A stretch of DNA of 64,000 nt from Hamadaea sp. (GCF_013362815.1 NZ_JABFVK010000037.1:37221-101220), one strand, 5' to 3'; shown: positions 7,467-16,197, counted from the first letter of the stretch. Numbers and translations: made by a program. Notes: generated by a model not told the origin, from the letters alone.

Positions 7467-7703
7467 GTGTTCGCGTTGGCTGCCGAAGGTGGCTCCGACG
7501 ACTGGGTGGTACGCCTGGCCCCGGATCAGGTGGCTCTGCTGGAGCGGCTCGCCGAAGGGCAGACCATCGCCGCGGCCGCGGCCGCCGAGTGGATGTCGCT
7601 GCGGACCGCCAACCGCCGCGTCGCCGAACTACGGACGCTGCTGGGACTGGCCAGCACCCGGGAGGTCGTCGCCGCGTACATCAAGCACCGCCGGCGTACG
7701 TGA
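7467..7703 (+). CDS. small LuxR-type HTH DNA-binding protein
   Basis: A 78-residue protein that is essentially one helix-turn-helix of the LuxR/FixJ C-terminal type: 'DQVALLERLAEGQTIAAAAA' is followed by 'EWMSLRTANRRVAELRTLLG' and a last helix 'STREVVAAYIKHRR'. I choose GTG 7467, which has a GGAGGGTGGGGAG sequence just upstream. An in-frame ATG at 7314 would add residues encoded by the AT-rich direct repeats with codons (AGG, ATA, TTT, AAT) unlike the rest, so I treat that part as non-coding. The 3' end overlaps the convergent acyltransferase gene by 75 bp. It may bind its own upstream repeats. Confidence 0.65.
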   Translation: MFALAAEGGSDDWVVRLAPDQVALLERLAEGQTIAAAAAAEWMSLRTANRRVAELRTLLGLASTREVVAAYIKHRRRT

Positions 7704-8498
7704 GTCCGGGGTGAACGACCGGCGCGTCTCGCTGCGCCGGGTGGGATCGGCGTACGCGGGCCTCATCGGTTCGTCCGCGCGCAGCGGTTTCAGCTCGGCG
7801 TGCAACGCCGCGATGATGCGATCGGTGGCGCGCTGCACGTCGCCGCGTACGCCGGCGTCCAGATCGGACAGATCCACCGGGGTGCCGAAGTGGACCTTCA
7901 CCGTCGGCCGTCTCGTGATGTCCCGCCACACGGCGCGGGCGAGGTTGGCCGGGATGTCGGCGTACGGGAGGACCTCGTGCGAGCCCCACTGGGCGACCGG
8001 CACGACGGTGACCCGGGTCGCCAGGGCCAGCCGGGCCATGCCGCTGCGGCCGCGCTCGGGCCACAGCCCCGGGTCGAGGGTGATCCGCCCCTCCGGATAG
8101 CCGGCCACGACACTGCCCTGGGCGAGCGCCGCGACGGCGTCGTCGACAGCGGCCGAGGCGAGCGCCTCGTCGGCCGACACGCGGGTGCGGTTGACCCGGA
8201 TGTGCCCGCTGGCCTTCATCGCCGCGCCGGCGATCGGGGCGCGGAACAGCCCGCCGGTCGCCATGATCCGCGGCCGGATGCCGCGCTTGCGGGTGGCCGC
8301 CGACAAGGCGATCGGGTCGAACGTGCCGATGTGGTTCACCGCGAGGATCAGCGGCCCGTCACGCAGCCCCTCGGGCACGTCGCCGGTCACCTCGAGCCGG
8401 GCCAGCAGGCCGGTCACGATCCGGGCGAGCAGCTGCAGCACGCGCCAGATCAGAGGCGCGCGCCAACGGGGACCAGTCGGTGTCGGTGTCGTGCTCAT
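7629..8498 (-). CDS. 1-acyl-glycerol-3-phosphate acyltransferase family protein (PlsC-like)
   Basis: A 289-residue acyltransferase of the PlsC superfamily that would transfer an acyl chain to a glycerolipid or related acceptor at the membrane. The catalytic H(x)4D motif is 'NHIGTFD' and the acceptor-binding motif is 'GYPEGRITLD'. A hydrophobic N-terminal helix ('RVLQLLARIVTGLLARL') precedes it. I start at ATG 8498; upstream in-frame sequence is Arg-rich and not convincing. The last ~40 residues extend past the catalytic fold and overlap the convergent HTH gene, so the tail may be poorly conserved. Confidence 0.87.
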   Translation of the reverse strand: MSTTPTPTGPRWRAPLIWRVLQLLARIVTGLLARLEVTGDVPEGLRDGPLILAVNHIGTFDPIALSAATRKRGIRPRIMATGGLFRAPIAGAAMKASGHIRVNRTRVSADEALASAAVDDAVAALAQGSVVAGYPEGRITLDPGLWPERGRSGMARLALATRVTVVPVAQWGSHEVLPYADIPANLARAVWRDITRRPTVKVHFGTPVDLSDLDAGVRGDVQRATDRIIAALHAELKPLRADEPMRPAYADPTRRSETRRSFTPDSRTPAVLDVRGDDLPGAGQSQQRP

Positions 8499-9029
8499 CG
8501 CGGGACGATCGTGGCACACCTCCGGCTTGCGCGGTGTCACCGGGGCGTCTCGCCGTCCGCCTGCACGCTTTCCGCTCGCGCTTCGCCTCGCGCTTCGCCT
8601 CGCGCGCGGCCCGGAAAGGCGCGTGGACACGTCCGGAGATCACCTGGTGGTACGCCACAGACGTCTCCGCGGCCGGGAGAGGTCGATGGCGCACCACCGA
8701 GCGCGAGGTCCCCCGAGTCCGCGTCCGGGACAAGACAGCGGAACGACTGATGCCCGTTGAGTGAGGGAGATTGCAGCCGCGATAGCTTCAGGCTATCGAC
8801 CCATGGCGGGCGGCTGTGGCCGCGGCCTGCGCAAACGCCATTTCCGGTGCGTACGGAGCAGCGAAAGAGCCCGGGAACCGGCCGCCAGCAGGGGATCGGG
8901 CCCGGCGGCCATCGAATCCGGTCATACCGGCCGAGCGGGCCTACTGCGGAGTTGGGTCACATTTGCCCGCCAAGCCCCCTGGGCCGGTCGTATGGTCACG
9001 GCAGGAGCAATCGGGTGGAGGGACGACGA
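8499..9029. other. 531-bp intergenic region upstream of cydA
   Basis: No gene is convincing here. Two short plus-strand frames exist, but they are Arg-rich and lack a start with a ribosome site. The region holds a small perfect hairpin, CGATAGC (8780-8786) and GCTATCG (8792-8798) with a 5-base loop. That hairpin or the sequence around 8945-9010 probably contains the cydA promoter. A GGTGGAGGG ribosome site at about 9014-9022 serves cydA. No recognisable Rex-type palindrome was seen. Confidence 0.5.
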
Positions 9030-10460
9030 ATGGACGCGCTCGAGTGGGCCCGGTGGCAGTTCGGCATCACCACCGTCTACCACTTCCTGTTCGTGCCGAT
9101 CACGATCGGGCTGGCATTCCTGGTGGCCGGTTTCCAGACCGCCTGGGTACGCGCAGAGAAACGCGGCGACCCGTACGCCGTGCGCTGGCTGAAGCTGACG
9201 AAGTTCTACGGCAAGCTGTTCTTGATCAACTTCGCGATGGGCGTCGTCACCGGCATCGTGCAGGAGTTCCAGTTCGGCATGAACTGGTCGGCGTACTCGC
9301 GGTTCGTCGGCGACATCTTCGGCGCGCCGCTGGCGATCGAGGCGCTGCTGGCGTTCTTCCTCGAGTCCACCTTCCTCGGACTGTGGATCTTCGGCTGGGA
9401 CAAGCTGCCCCGCAAGATCCACCTCGCGTGCATCTGGATCGCCGCGTTCGGCACCGCGCTGTCGGCGTACTTCATCCTGGCCGCGAACTCGTTCATGCAG
9501 AACCCGGTCGGCTTCAAGCTCAACCCCGACACCGGGCGGGCCGAGCTGACCGACTTCGGCGCGGTCCTGACGAACAAGGTCACCCTGGTCACCTTCCCGC
9601 ATACCCTCGCGGGCTGCTTCCTCACCGGCGGCGCGCTGGTCGCCGGGGTGGCGTTGTGGCACGTCATGCGCGACAAGCCGGGCACCGACGCCGACAAGAG
9701 GGCGTACCGCAGCGCTTTGAAGGTCGGCGGCTGGACGGCGCTGGTGGCGACCGCGGCCCTGTTCATCACGGGCGACACCCAGGGCAAGATCATGACCGAG
9801 GTGCAGCCGATGAAGATGGCGGCGGCCGAGGCCTTGTACGAGACGCAGCAGCCCGCGCCGTTCTCGCTGTTCACCATCGGGACGCTCGACGGCAGCGAGC
9901 CGATCTACTCGATCGAGATCCCGGGCCTGCTGTCGTTCCTCGGCACCGGCAGCTTCGACGGGCAGGTCCAGGGCATCAACGACCTGCAGGCCGAGTACGA
10001 GCAGAAGTACGGGCCGGGCAGCTACACGCCGATCATCCCGGTGACCTACTGGACGTTCCGCCTCATGATCACCTTCGGGGCGCTGGCCGGGCTGGTGGCG
10101 CTCTGGGCGCTGTGGGCGACCCGGCGGGGGCGTACGCCCAAGACGAAGTGGCTGCGCTGGGCCGGGCTCAGCCTGCCGCTGCTGCCGCTCGCCGCGAACT
10201 CGGTCGGCTGGATCTTCACCGAGATGGGCCGCCAGCCGTGGATCGTGTTCAGCCAGCTCAAGACCGCTCAGGGCGTGTCGCCGTCGGTCGGCACCAGTGA
10301 GGTGATCACGTCGCTGACCGTGTTCACCCTGCTCTACGGCGTACTCGCGGTCGTCGAGATCGGGCTGCTGCTGAAGTACGCCAAGGCCGGCGTACCGGAC
10401 GTGACGCCGCCACCGGAGAAACCGGAGCAGACCGACCAGCCCCTCGCCTTCGCCTACTGA
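9030..10460 (+). CDS. cydA: cytochrome bd ubiquinol/menaquinol oxidase subunit I
   Basis: Subunit I of the bd-type terminal oxidase, which oxidises quinol and reduces O2 to water at the cytoplasmic membrane. It carries haems b558, b595 and d. At 476 residues the length is normal. The first helix 'WARWQFGITTVYHFLFVPI' carries the His ligand of the haem b595/d site, 'GIVQEFQFGMNWSAYSRFVG' and 'FLESTFLGLWIFGWDKL' are diagnostic, and 'GRQPWIVF' lies near the quinol site. ATG 9030 is preceded by GGTGGAGGG. Upstream in-frame sequence to 8757 is non-coding in character. cydB follows after 25 bp. Confidence 0.97.
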   Translation: MDALEWARWQFGITTVYHFLFVPITIGLAFLVAGFQTAWVRAEKRGDPYAVRWLKLTKFYGKLFLINFAMGVVTGIVQEFQFGMNWSAYSRFVGDIFGAPLAIEALLAFFLESTFLGLWIFGWDKLPRKIHLACIWIAAFGTALSAYFILAANSFMQNPVGFKLNPDTGRAELTDFGAVLTNKVTLVTFPHTLAGCFLTGGALVAGVALWHVMRDKPGTDADKRAYRSALKVGGWTALVATAALFITGDTQGKIMTEVQPMKMAAAEALYETQQPAPFSLFTIGTLDGSEPIYSIEIPGLLSFLGTGSFDGQVQGINDLQAEYEQKYGPGSYTPIIPVTYWTFRLMITFGALAGLVALWALWATRRGRTPKTKWLRWAGLSLPLLPLAANSVGWIFTEMGRQPWIVFSQLKTAQGVSPSVGTSEVITSLTVFTLLYGVLAVVEIGLLLKYAKAGVPDVTPPPEKPEQTDQPLAFAY

Positions 10461-10485
10461 GCCGAAGCCATCGCGGAGAGAAGAC

Positions 10486-11553
10486 ATGGAACTGACCACC
10501 GTCTGGTTCATCCTCATCGCCATCCTGTGGACCGGCTACTTCGTCCTGGAAGGCTTCGACTTCGGCGTCGGCATGCTGCTGCCCGTCCTCGGGCGGGCGC
10601 ACGGCGACAAGGCTCTGGCCGAACGCCGCCGCCGCGTGCTGATCAACACCATCGGCCCGATCTGGGACGGCAACGAGGTCTGGGTCATCACCGCCGGCGG
10701 CGCGACCTTCGCCGCGTTCCCCGAGTGGTACGCGACCATGTTCAGCGCGTTCTACCTGCCGCTGCTGCTCATCCTGGTGGCGCTGATCGTGCGCGGCGTC
10801 GCGTTCGAGTACCGGGGCACCCGCGACGATCCGAAGTGGCGCAGGCGTTGGGACGCGTGCATCGTGATCGGCTCCGCCGTCCCCGCCTTCCTGTGGGGCG
10901 TCGCCTTCGGCAACATCGTGCACGGGCTCAAGATCCGCCCCCAGCCGCTGCCCAACGGCCCGCTGGAGTACGTCGGCTCGTTCTGGGACCTGCTCAACCC
11001 GTACTCGGTGCTCGCCGGGGCGACCACGCTGCTGCTCTTCCTCACTCACGGCGCGATCTTCCTGACCCTCAAGACCAGCGGCGACGTCCGCGATCACGCC
11101 CGCTCGGTCGCGTCGAAGGTCGGCCTGCTGGCCGCGGTGCTCGCGGTGGCCTTCTTCGCGTTCACCTTCAGCTACCGGGCCACAGCCGCGTCGATCGTGC
11201 TGTCCGTGGCGGCCGTCGCGGCTTTCGCCGCCTCACTGCTGCTCATACGGGTACGCCGAGGGCAGCGACCGGGGACCCGTAAAGAGGGCTGGGCGTTCGC
11301 CGGGACGGCCGCGTGCATCGCGTTGACGGTGATTTCGCTGTTCGTGGCCCTGTGGCCGAACGTGTTCCCGTCGTCGCTGCTGCCGGAGTGGAGCCTGACC
11401 GCGCAGAACGCCTCGTCCACTCCGTACACGCTGAAGATCATGACCTGGGTGGCGGTCGTGTTCACCCCGCTGGTCCTGCTCTACCAGGGCTGGACCTACT
11501 GGGTGTTCCGCAAGCGGATCGGCGTCGAGCACATCCCCGACGGTGCGCACTGA
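10486..11553 (+). CDS. cydB: cytochrome bd oxidase subunit II
   Basis: Subunit II of the bd oxidase, the partner of the preceding cydA product. It is 355 residues with about eight or nine membrane helices. Diagnostic segments are 'VLEGFDFGVGMLLP', 'RRVLINTIGPIWDGNEVWVI' and 'FAAFPEWYATMFSAFYLPL'. Translation starts at ATG 10486 with GGAGAGAAG upstream. The cydCD genes for the ABC transporter needed for assembly do not follow, unlike in many bacteria, so they must be elsewhere if present. A strong hairpin lies 89 bp after the stop. Confidence 0.97.
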   Translation: MELTTVWFILIAILWTGYFVLEGFDFGVGMLLPVLGRAHGDKALAERRRRVLINTIGPIWDGNEVWVITAGGATFAAFPEWYATMFSAFYLPLLLILVALIVRGVAFEYRGTRDDPKWRRRWDACIVIGSAVPAFLWGVAFGNIVHGLKIRPQPLPNGPLEYVGSFWDLLNPYSVLAGATTLLLFLTHGAIFLTLKTSGDVRDHARSVASKVGLLAAVLAVAFFAFTFSYRATAASIVLSVAAVAAFAASLLLIRVRRGQRPGTRKEGWAFAGTAACIALTVISLFVALWPNVFPSSLLPEWSLTAQNASSTPYTLKIMTWVAVVFTPLVLLYQGWTYWVFRKRIGVEHIPDGAH

Positions 11554-11641
11554 CCGGTCATTCTCCTACTCAGTCGCTTTGTCGCGCGGAACTCAGTCAT
11601 CGCATCCCGGAAGACTCAGGTACCGCATCGGAGGGATGAAA

Positions 11642-11678
11642 ATGTCGCACCACCGGCACGCCACCGGTGGTGCGACAT
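11642..11678. terminator. hairpin terminator between cydB and the UbiA gene
   Basis: A perfect 15-bp inverted repeat (11642-11656 and 11664-11678) with a 7-base loop sits 89 bp after the cydB stop and 25 bp before the next gene. It lacks a U-run, as is common for terminators in high-GC actinomycetes. It probably ends the cydAB transcript. Confidence 0.7.
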
Positions 11679-11703
11679 CGTTGATCACGGCATAGTCGGC
11701 CGT

Positions 11704-12606
11704 ATGAGGACCACCGCGACGGGTCTGCGCATCTTGTGGGCGTTCTCGCGCCCGCACACGATCATCGGCACCGTCCTGGCGGTCTGCGCGCTCTACGTGC
11801 TGGCCACCCACGCCGCCCAGCGGCAGGACCCCGCCTTGTGGGCGCTGGTGCTGGCGGCCAGCGTCGCCGTCAACGTCTACGTCGTCGGGCTGAACCAGCT
11901 CACCGACGTCGAGATCGACCGGATCAGCAAGCCCTACCTGCCCCTGGCCGCCGGTACGCTGCGCCGCGGCGTCGCGGTCGCGATCGTCGTCGTGTCCGGC
12001 GCCGGGGCGTTGCTGCTGGCCGGGCTGCAAGGCCGCTACCTGTTCACCGCGATCGCCGTCATCGCCGCGATCGGCACCGGCTACTCGGTGCCGCCGATGC
12101 GGCTCAAACGCTTCCCGCTGCCCGCCGCCGCCTGCATCATCGCCGCGCGGGCCGTCGTGGCCAACCTCGGCGTCTACCTCGCCTACTCGGCCGCCCTGAC
12201 CGGCCGGGCGCAGCTGCCCGCGTACGTGCTGCTCATGGTGGGTTTCATGGCCGGATTCGCGGCCGTCATCGCGCTCATGAAGGACATCCCGGACGTCGAA
12301 GGCGACCGCCGTCATCAGGTCTCGACGCTGGTGCTCACCATCGGCCCGCGTCGCACCCTGCGCCTGTGCCAGGCGATCCTCACCGCCGGGTACGCCGCTG
12401 TCATCGCCGCCGGGCTGGCCGGCGTCCCGGACGTCAACGGCGTCGTGCTCGTCGCCACCCACGCCGTGGCGCTGGCCGTGATGTGGCTGACCGGCCTACG
12501 CGTGGACGGCGCCGACACCGACGCCGTCCGCCACTACTACATGCTGATCTGGAAGCTGTTCTACCTCGAGTTCGTGGCCTTCCCACTGGCCGTCCTGCTG
12601 GCCTGA
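11704..12606 (+). CDS. UbiA-family prenyltransferase
   Basis: A 300-residue intramembrane aromatic prenyltransferase. Both Asp-rich motifs that bind Mg-prenyl diphosphate are present: 'NQLTDVEIDRISKPYLPLA' at about residues 59-77 (NxxxDxxxD) and 'KDIPDVEGDRRHQ' at about 197-209. The order and spacing, and the 'FSRPHTIIGT' N-terminus, are closest to the homogentisate prenyltransferase (tocopherol/plastoquinone) branch rather than MenA. The acceptor is not known. No other quinone or terpenoid gene is adjacent. About nine membrane helices are expected. Confidence 0.88.
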   Translation: MRTTATGLRILWAFSRPHTIIGTVLAVCALYVLATHAAQRQDPALWALVLAASVAVNVYVVGLNQLTDVEIDRISKPYLPLAAGTLRRGVAVAIVVVSGAGALLLAGLQGRYLFTAIAVIAAIGTGYSVPPMRLKRFPLPAAACIIAARAVVANLGVYLAYSAALTGRAQLPAYVLLMVGFMAGFAAVIALMKDIPDVEGDRRHQVSTLVLTIGPRRTLRLCQAILTAGYAAVIAAGLAGVPDVNGVVLVATHAVALAVMWLTGLRVDGADTDAVRHYYMLIWKLFYLEFVAFPLAVLLA

Positions 12607-12613
12607 CCGGCGC

Positions 12614-13330
12614 TCACGCCCCGAGCTCGGCCAGCTTCGCCTCGATCTCGGCCAACTCGGCCCGCAGCTTCTCCGCGGCCGCCCGGGCGTTGTCCCGCTC
12701 GGACGACAGAATCTGCTCCACCGCCTCCTGCACCCCCGGCACGTCGAGCAGGCTCACCATCTTCAGCGCCTCGGCCGGCTTGATCACGTACGGCTTCGCC
12801 AGGGCCTTCGACCCCTGCATCGCACCGACCGTCCACTCGCCCTCGGTGTAGGCCAGCGTCACCACCAGACCCGGCGGGGTCTTCGCCTTCGCAGCACGCG
12901 CGGCGGGCTTACGGGGTGCCGGCGCGGCCGGCTCGGCGGGTTTGACATCGGACACTGCGGGCTCCTGACGTGCGGTCTTGTCGGTGCTGTTCTTGCCGGG
13001 CTCGATGAGGTCCTCGCCGATCGCGAGCGGACGCCGCCCGGCCGGCTCAGTCTGCTCCGGGGCCGGCGTCACCACGGCGTCGGCACGCCGGGCCGCCGCA
13101 CCCTTCGGCGGCATCTGAAGATCGGCGGGGGAGAAGGGCAGGGCGTCGCCGCCGAACTTCACCACGATCCACTCGTCACCGGCGTCCGGATCCTCCAGGG
13201 CGACGACCTGGCCGATCTGGCCGGCGATCTGCCCGGCCGACTCGGTGAACATCACACGCGGCCGCTTGCCGCCGTCGAGCACCCCACGGATCTGCTCCAG
13301 ATCCGTCTTGGTCAGTCCCTTCCCGGTCAT
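12614..13330 (-). CDS. conserved protein of unknown function with a C-terminal coiled coil
   Basis: A 238-residue soluble protein with three parts. An N-terminal ~75 residues ('KTDLEQIRGVLDGGKRPRVM' and 'EWIVVKFGGDALPFSPADLQ') look like a small beta-barrel of the KOW/SH3 type. A long Ala/Pro/Lys-rich linker follows at about 80-155. The C-terminal domain has 'GLVVTLAYTEGEWTVGAMQG', then a helix and a coiled coil 'AAAEKLRAELAEIEAKLAEL'. The shape suggests a nucleic-acid or protein scaffold. I start at ATG 13330; an upstream in-frame ATG at 13417 gives unlikely sequence. I do not recognise a named family. Confidence 0.7.
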   Translation of the reverse strand: MTGKGLTKTDLEQIRGVLDGGKRPRVMFTESAGQIAGQIGQVVALEDPDAGDEWIVVKFGGDALPFSPADLQMPPKGAAARRADAVVTPAPEQTEPAGRRPLAIGEDLIEPGKNSTDKTARQEPAVSDVKPAEPAAPAPRKPAARAAKAKTPPGLVVTLAYTEGEWTVGAMQGSKALAKPYVIKPAEALKMVSLLDVPGVQEAVEQILSSERDNARAAAEKLRAELAEIEAKLAELGA

Positions 13331-13458
13331 CGTCGCTACTCCACTCCGTCCACTCTCCGAACACATGTTTGATAGCACTCTTCTACCAGAGGCTACCGAC
13401 ACTCCGGTGACCGACACCCCGCCGGGCTCCCCGCGACGGCGGGTTCACCGTCCATCGT

Positions 13459-13548
13459 CGATCAGTGTGCGGCGGAGTCGATCAGGGCGCCAGGGACGCG
13501 ACACGCCGGTCAGGGGGGACCATAGGTTCATGATCAACGGGAGAGGGC
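13459..13548 (-). repeat. dispersed intergenic repeat, family A, copy 2 (inverted)
   Basis: Read on the minus strand this matches copy 1 at 437-534: a CCCTCTCC lead, GATCATGAAC-CTATGG, a CCGGCGTGTCGCG box, CGCCCTGATCG and a final CTGATCG. Its right end covers the last 15 bases of the beta-galactosidase gene, so the element seems to have inserted at, or been recruited to, that gene's 3' end. Confidence 0.7.
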
Positions 13549-15363
13549 GGGGGAGTCCAGGATGTCCAGGGTGGAGGTCGCGGACAGGGTGGGCGCGGAC
13601 GGGGTGGCCCCGGGGAGAGTGGGGGTGGCGAGGGGTGGGGTGAGGTCGAGGACGACGAGTTCGTTGGGGCCGGGGCGCCAGAGGGGCGCGGGGGCGTACA
13701 GGGCCTGCTGCGGGCCGGCCGACCAGTAGCGGCCGAGCAGGAAACCGTTCAGCCACACGTAGCCTTTCACGCCGCCGGGGCGCAGCCAGGCGTCGGCGGG
13801 CTCGTCGACGGTGACGACGCCGCGGCGGAACGCCGGACCGTCCACAGTGTCGTTAGCGGCGTCCCAGGGCACGGCCGGCAGCGGGCCGTCGAGCGGCAGC
13901 GCCCGGGCGGTCCAGCCGTGCACGTACTGGCGTTCGTGCAGCACCCCGCCGGTCAGGCCCTTGCGTTCGCCGACGAGCGGGCCGTAGTTCGCCCGGCCCA
14001 TCGACTCGACGAGCAGCTCCAGGCGCGCGCCTTCGGCGGGCACCGCGAACGACAGGTCCACCGGCCGGTCACGCTCTAGCACGCCGAGGACCACACCGTC
14101 GACCGCCACCTGTGCGCGGTCGGCCAGTCCGCGCACCACCAACGGGTACGCCGTCCGAGGGCCCGGGACGGTGGCGGTGTAGCGCACGATCCCGTGGACG
14201 ATCCCGAGCTCCTCGAAGGTCGGCGGGTTCGCCGCGACCGTCTCCGGGAGTCCCACGCTGTCGATGACCTGCTCTAGGCGTACCCCTTGAAGAAGCGGGA
14301 CCGAGGCTCGGGCCTGGACCGGCGTGGGCGCGGGCGGCTCGGGCAGCGGCCCGTCGGCCTCGTTGCGGTACGCGGACAGCACGTCGCGGAACGCCCAGAA
14401 CTTCGGCGTCGCGCGGCCGGCCTCGTCGATCGGGGCGTCGTAGTCGTAGGAGGTGACGGTCGGCCGGTAGTCGCCGTCGAGACTGGGCGCGGCGAGATTC
14501 GCGCCCGCGGTCGTGCCGAAGTTCGTGCCGCCGTGCGCCATGTAGATGTTGACCGACGCGCCCGCCGCGAGCATCGCGCCGAGATCCTTCGCGGCGTCGG
14601 CCGGATCGCGCAGTACGCGGTCGTGACCCCAGTGGTCGAACCAGCCGCACCAGAACTCCATGCACATCGGCGGGTCCTGCGGGCGGTGCTCGGCCAGCTT
14701 GGCGAAGGCCTCGAGCGGGCGGCTGCCGAAGTTGACCGTCGCGAGCAGACTCGGGACGGAGCCGCCGGTCAGCATGTGGTCCTCGGGGCCGTCGGAGGTG
14801 AACAGCGGCACGTCGATCCCGCGCCCGAGCAGCCCGTCGGCGAGATGCCGCAGATAGGTCAGGTCGCTGCCGTAGGAGCCGTACTCGTTCTCGACCTGGA
14901 CCATCAAGACGTTGCCGCCCCGCGAGATCTGCCGGGCTGCGACGTGCGGGATCAGCACGTCGAACCAGCGGTCCACCTCGGCCAGGTACTCCGGGTCGGC
15001 GCAGCGCAACCGGGTCGGCGGCAGCGTACCGGTCAGCCAGGCGGGCAGGCCGCCGTTGTCCCACTCGGCGCAGATGTACGGGCCGGGGCGGACGATCGCG
15101 TACAGGCCCTCGTCGCGGGCGGCGTCGAGGAAGCCGCCGAGATCGGTCAGCCCCGCGAAGTGGTGCTCGCCCCGCCGGGGCTCGTGCAGGTTCCACGGGA
15201 CGTAGGTCTCCACCGTGTTCAGGCCCATCGCACGCAGCATGCACAGCCGGTGCCGCCACTGACCGGGGTGCACCCGGAAGTAGTGCAGCGCGCCGGACAG
15301 GACCCGGAAGGGGCGGCCGCCGAGCTGGAAACCGGCCGGCGTCACCTCGAACGTCTCGTGCAT
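13534..15363 (-). CDS. beta-galactosidase, glycoside hydrolase family 35
   Basis: A 609-residue cytoplasmic GH35 retaining enzyme that removes terminal beta-galactosyl residues. The N-terminal TIM barrel starts 'GRPFRVLSGALHYFRVHPGQ' and has 'NTVETYVPWNLHEP' and 'AIVRPGPYICAEWDNGG'. The acid/base Glu lies in 'VQVENEYGSYG' (about residue 156) and the nucleophile in 'CMEFWCGWFDHWG' (about 236). C-terminal jelly-roll domains end with 'GYVWLNGFLLGRYW'. There is no signal peptide. A LacI-type operator sits 21 bp upstream of the ATG. It is transcribed away from the secreted protein at 15467. Confidence 0.94.
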   Translation of the reverse strand: MHETFEVTPAGFQLGGRPFRVLSGALHYFRVHPGQWRHRLCMLRAMGLNTVETYVPWNLHEPRRGEHHFAGLTDLGGFLDAARDEGLYAIVRPGPYICAEWDNGGLPAWLTGTLPPTRLRCADPEYLAEVDRWFDVLIPHVAARQISRGGNVLMVQVENEYGSYGSDLTYLRHLADGLLGRGIDVPLFTSDGPEDHMLTGGSVPSLLATVNFGSRPLEAFAKLAEHRPQDPPMCMEFWCGWFDHWGHDRVLRDPADAAKDLGAMLAAGASVNIYMAHGGTNFGTTAGANLAAPSLDGDYRPTVTSYDYDAPIDEAGRATPKFWAFRDVLSAYRNEADGPLPEPPAPTPVQARASVPLLQGVRLEQVIDSVGLPETVAANPPTFEELGIVHGIVRYTATVPGPRTAYPLVVRGLADRAQVAVDGVVLGVLERDRPVDLSFAVPAEGARLELLVESMGRANYGPLVGERKGLTGGVLHERQYVHGWTARALPLDGPLPAVPWDAANDTVDGPAFRRGVVTVDEPADAWLRPGGVKGYVWLNGFLLGRYWSAGPQQALYAPAPLWRPGPNELVVLDLTPPLATPTLPGATPSAPTLSATSTLDILDSPALSR

Positions 15364-15383
15364 CGGGGCAGGCTAGCAGGTTC

Positions 15384-15397
15384 GGAAAGCGCTTACC
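15384..15397. promoter_or_regulatory. LacI-family operator upstream of the beta-galactosidase gene
   Basis: A 14-bp near-palindrome, GGAAAGC-GCTTACC, has the central GC pair flanked by AAGC/GCTT typical of LacI/GalR-family operators, with 6 of 7 positions paired. It lies 21-34 bp upstream of the GH35 start codon. No lacI-family gene is in the window, so the repressor would act from elsewhere. Confidence 0.6.
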
Positions 15398-15466
15398 ATC
15401 GGGTCCGGCCGCGAGGCTGTAGCCGGACTGTAGGGATCGTGTAACCGAGCGTCCCACCATATCGGT

Positions 15467-16183
15467 ATGCGGAAACTCATCAATGCGGCCGTCGTCGTCA
15501 CCGCGATCACCGGCCTGCTGTTCGCTGCGCCCGGAGCGGCCTTCGCCGACGGCTCCGGCACCGTCAACACCGCCGGCAGCCCGCTGACCGTCCGGTCGGG
15601 CCCGGGCACCGGCTACACCGGGTGGCGCACCGTCGCCGACGGCGCGGCCGTCACCATCCTGTGCCAGCAGACCGGCACCACGGTGACCGGCACCTACGGC
15701 ACCACGAACATCTGGGACATGCTGTCCAACGGGGGCTACGTCTCCGACGCGTACGTCTACACCGGCTCCGACGGCACGGTCGCCGACTCGTGCAATTACG
15801 TCGGCGCGCCCCCGCGCGCGAACGGCCGGTCCACCAACGGCGCCATCGACTGGGCGTTCGGCCGGTACCGGTCGACGTCCTACGAGAACCTTTGCCTTGC
15901 GTTCACCGCGCAGGCGTACGGGTGGGGCGGGTCGGGCTGGAACACCGCCGAGATCGGCGGCGACTGGATGGTCAGCCACGGCTACCTGAACACCAGCGGC
16001 ATCCCGCCGCGTGGCGCGCTCGTCTGGTACCACAACTCCGCGGGCAGCGGTCACGTCGCGATCAGCCTCGGCGAGGGCAAGGTCGTCGGCACCTCGGTCA
16101 GCGGCGGCGTCGGCGTCGCCGGATACCTCGACCACGGCTCCTACCGCGGCTGGTCCGTGGCGTACTACCCGGCCGGCTGGTAG
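15467..16183 (+). CDS. secreted SH3-domain protein with an NlpC/CHAP-like C-terminal domain
   Basis: A 238-residue exported protein. A Sec signal peptide covers residues 1-27 ('AITGLLFAAPGAAFA', cleavage after AFA). An SH3b-like domain follows ('LTVRSGPGTGYTGWRTVADG', about 37-95). The C-terminal half has 'ENLCLAFTAQAYGW', where the Cys could be the nucleophile, and 'GALVWYHNSAGSGHVAIS', the second His-containing strand of the NlpC/P60 or CHAP papain-like fold. Peptidoglycan hydrolysis or binding is likely. The active-site assignment is by pattern only. It faces the amino-sugar kinase gene across a strong terminator. Confidence 0.78.
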   Translation: MRKLINAAVVVTAITGLLFAAPGAAFADGSGTVNTAGSPLTVRSGPGTGYTGWRTVADGAAVTILCQQTGTTVTGTYGTTNIWDMLSNGGYVSDAYVYTGSDGTVADSCNYVGAPPRANGRSTNGAIDWAFGRYRSTSYENLCLAFTAQAYGWGGSGWNTAEIGGDWMVSHGYLNTSGIPPRGALVWYHNSAGSGHVAISLGEGKVVGTSVSGGVGVAGYLDHGSYRGWSVAYYPAGW

Positions 16184-16197
16184 CCCGCCGTCAGACT

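Noticed and set aside
8480..8764. A 94-codon plus-strand frame upstream of cydA.
   Set aside because: It overlaps the start of the acyltransferase gene, has an Arg-rich first half and no ribosome site. Treated as non-coding.
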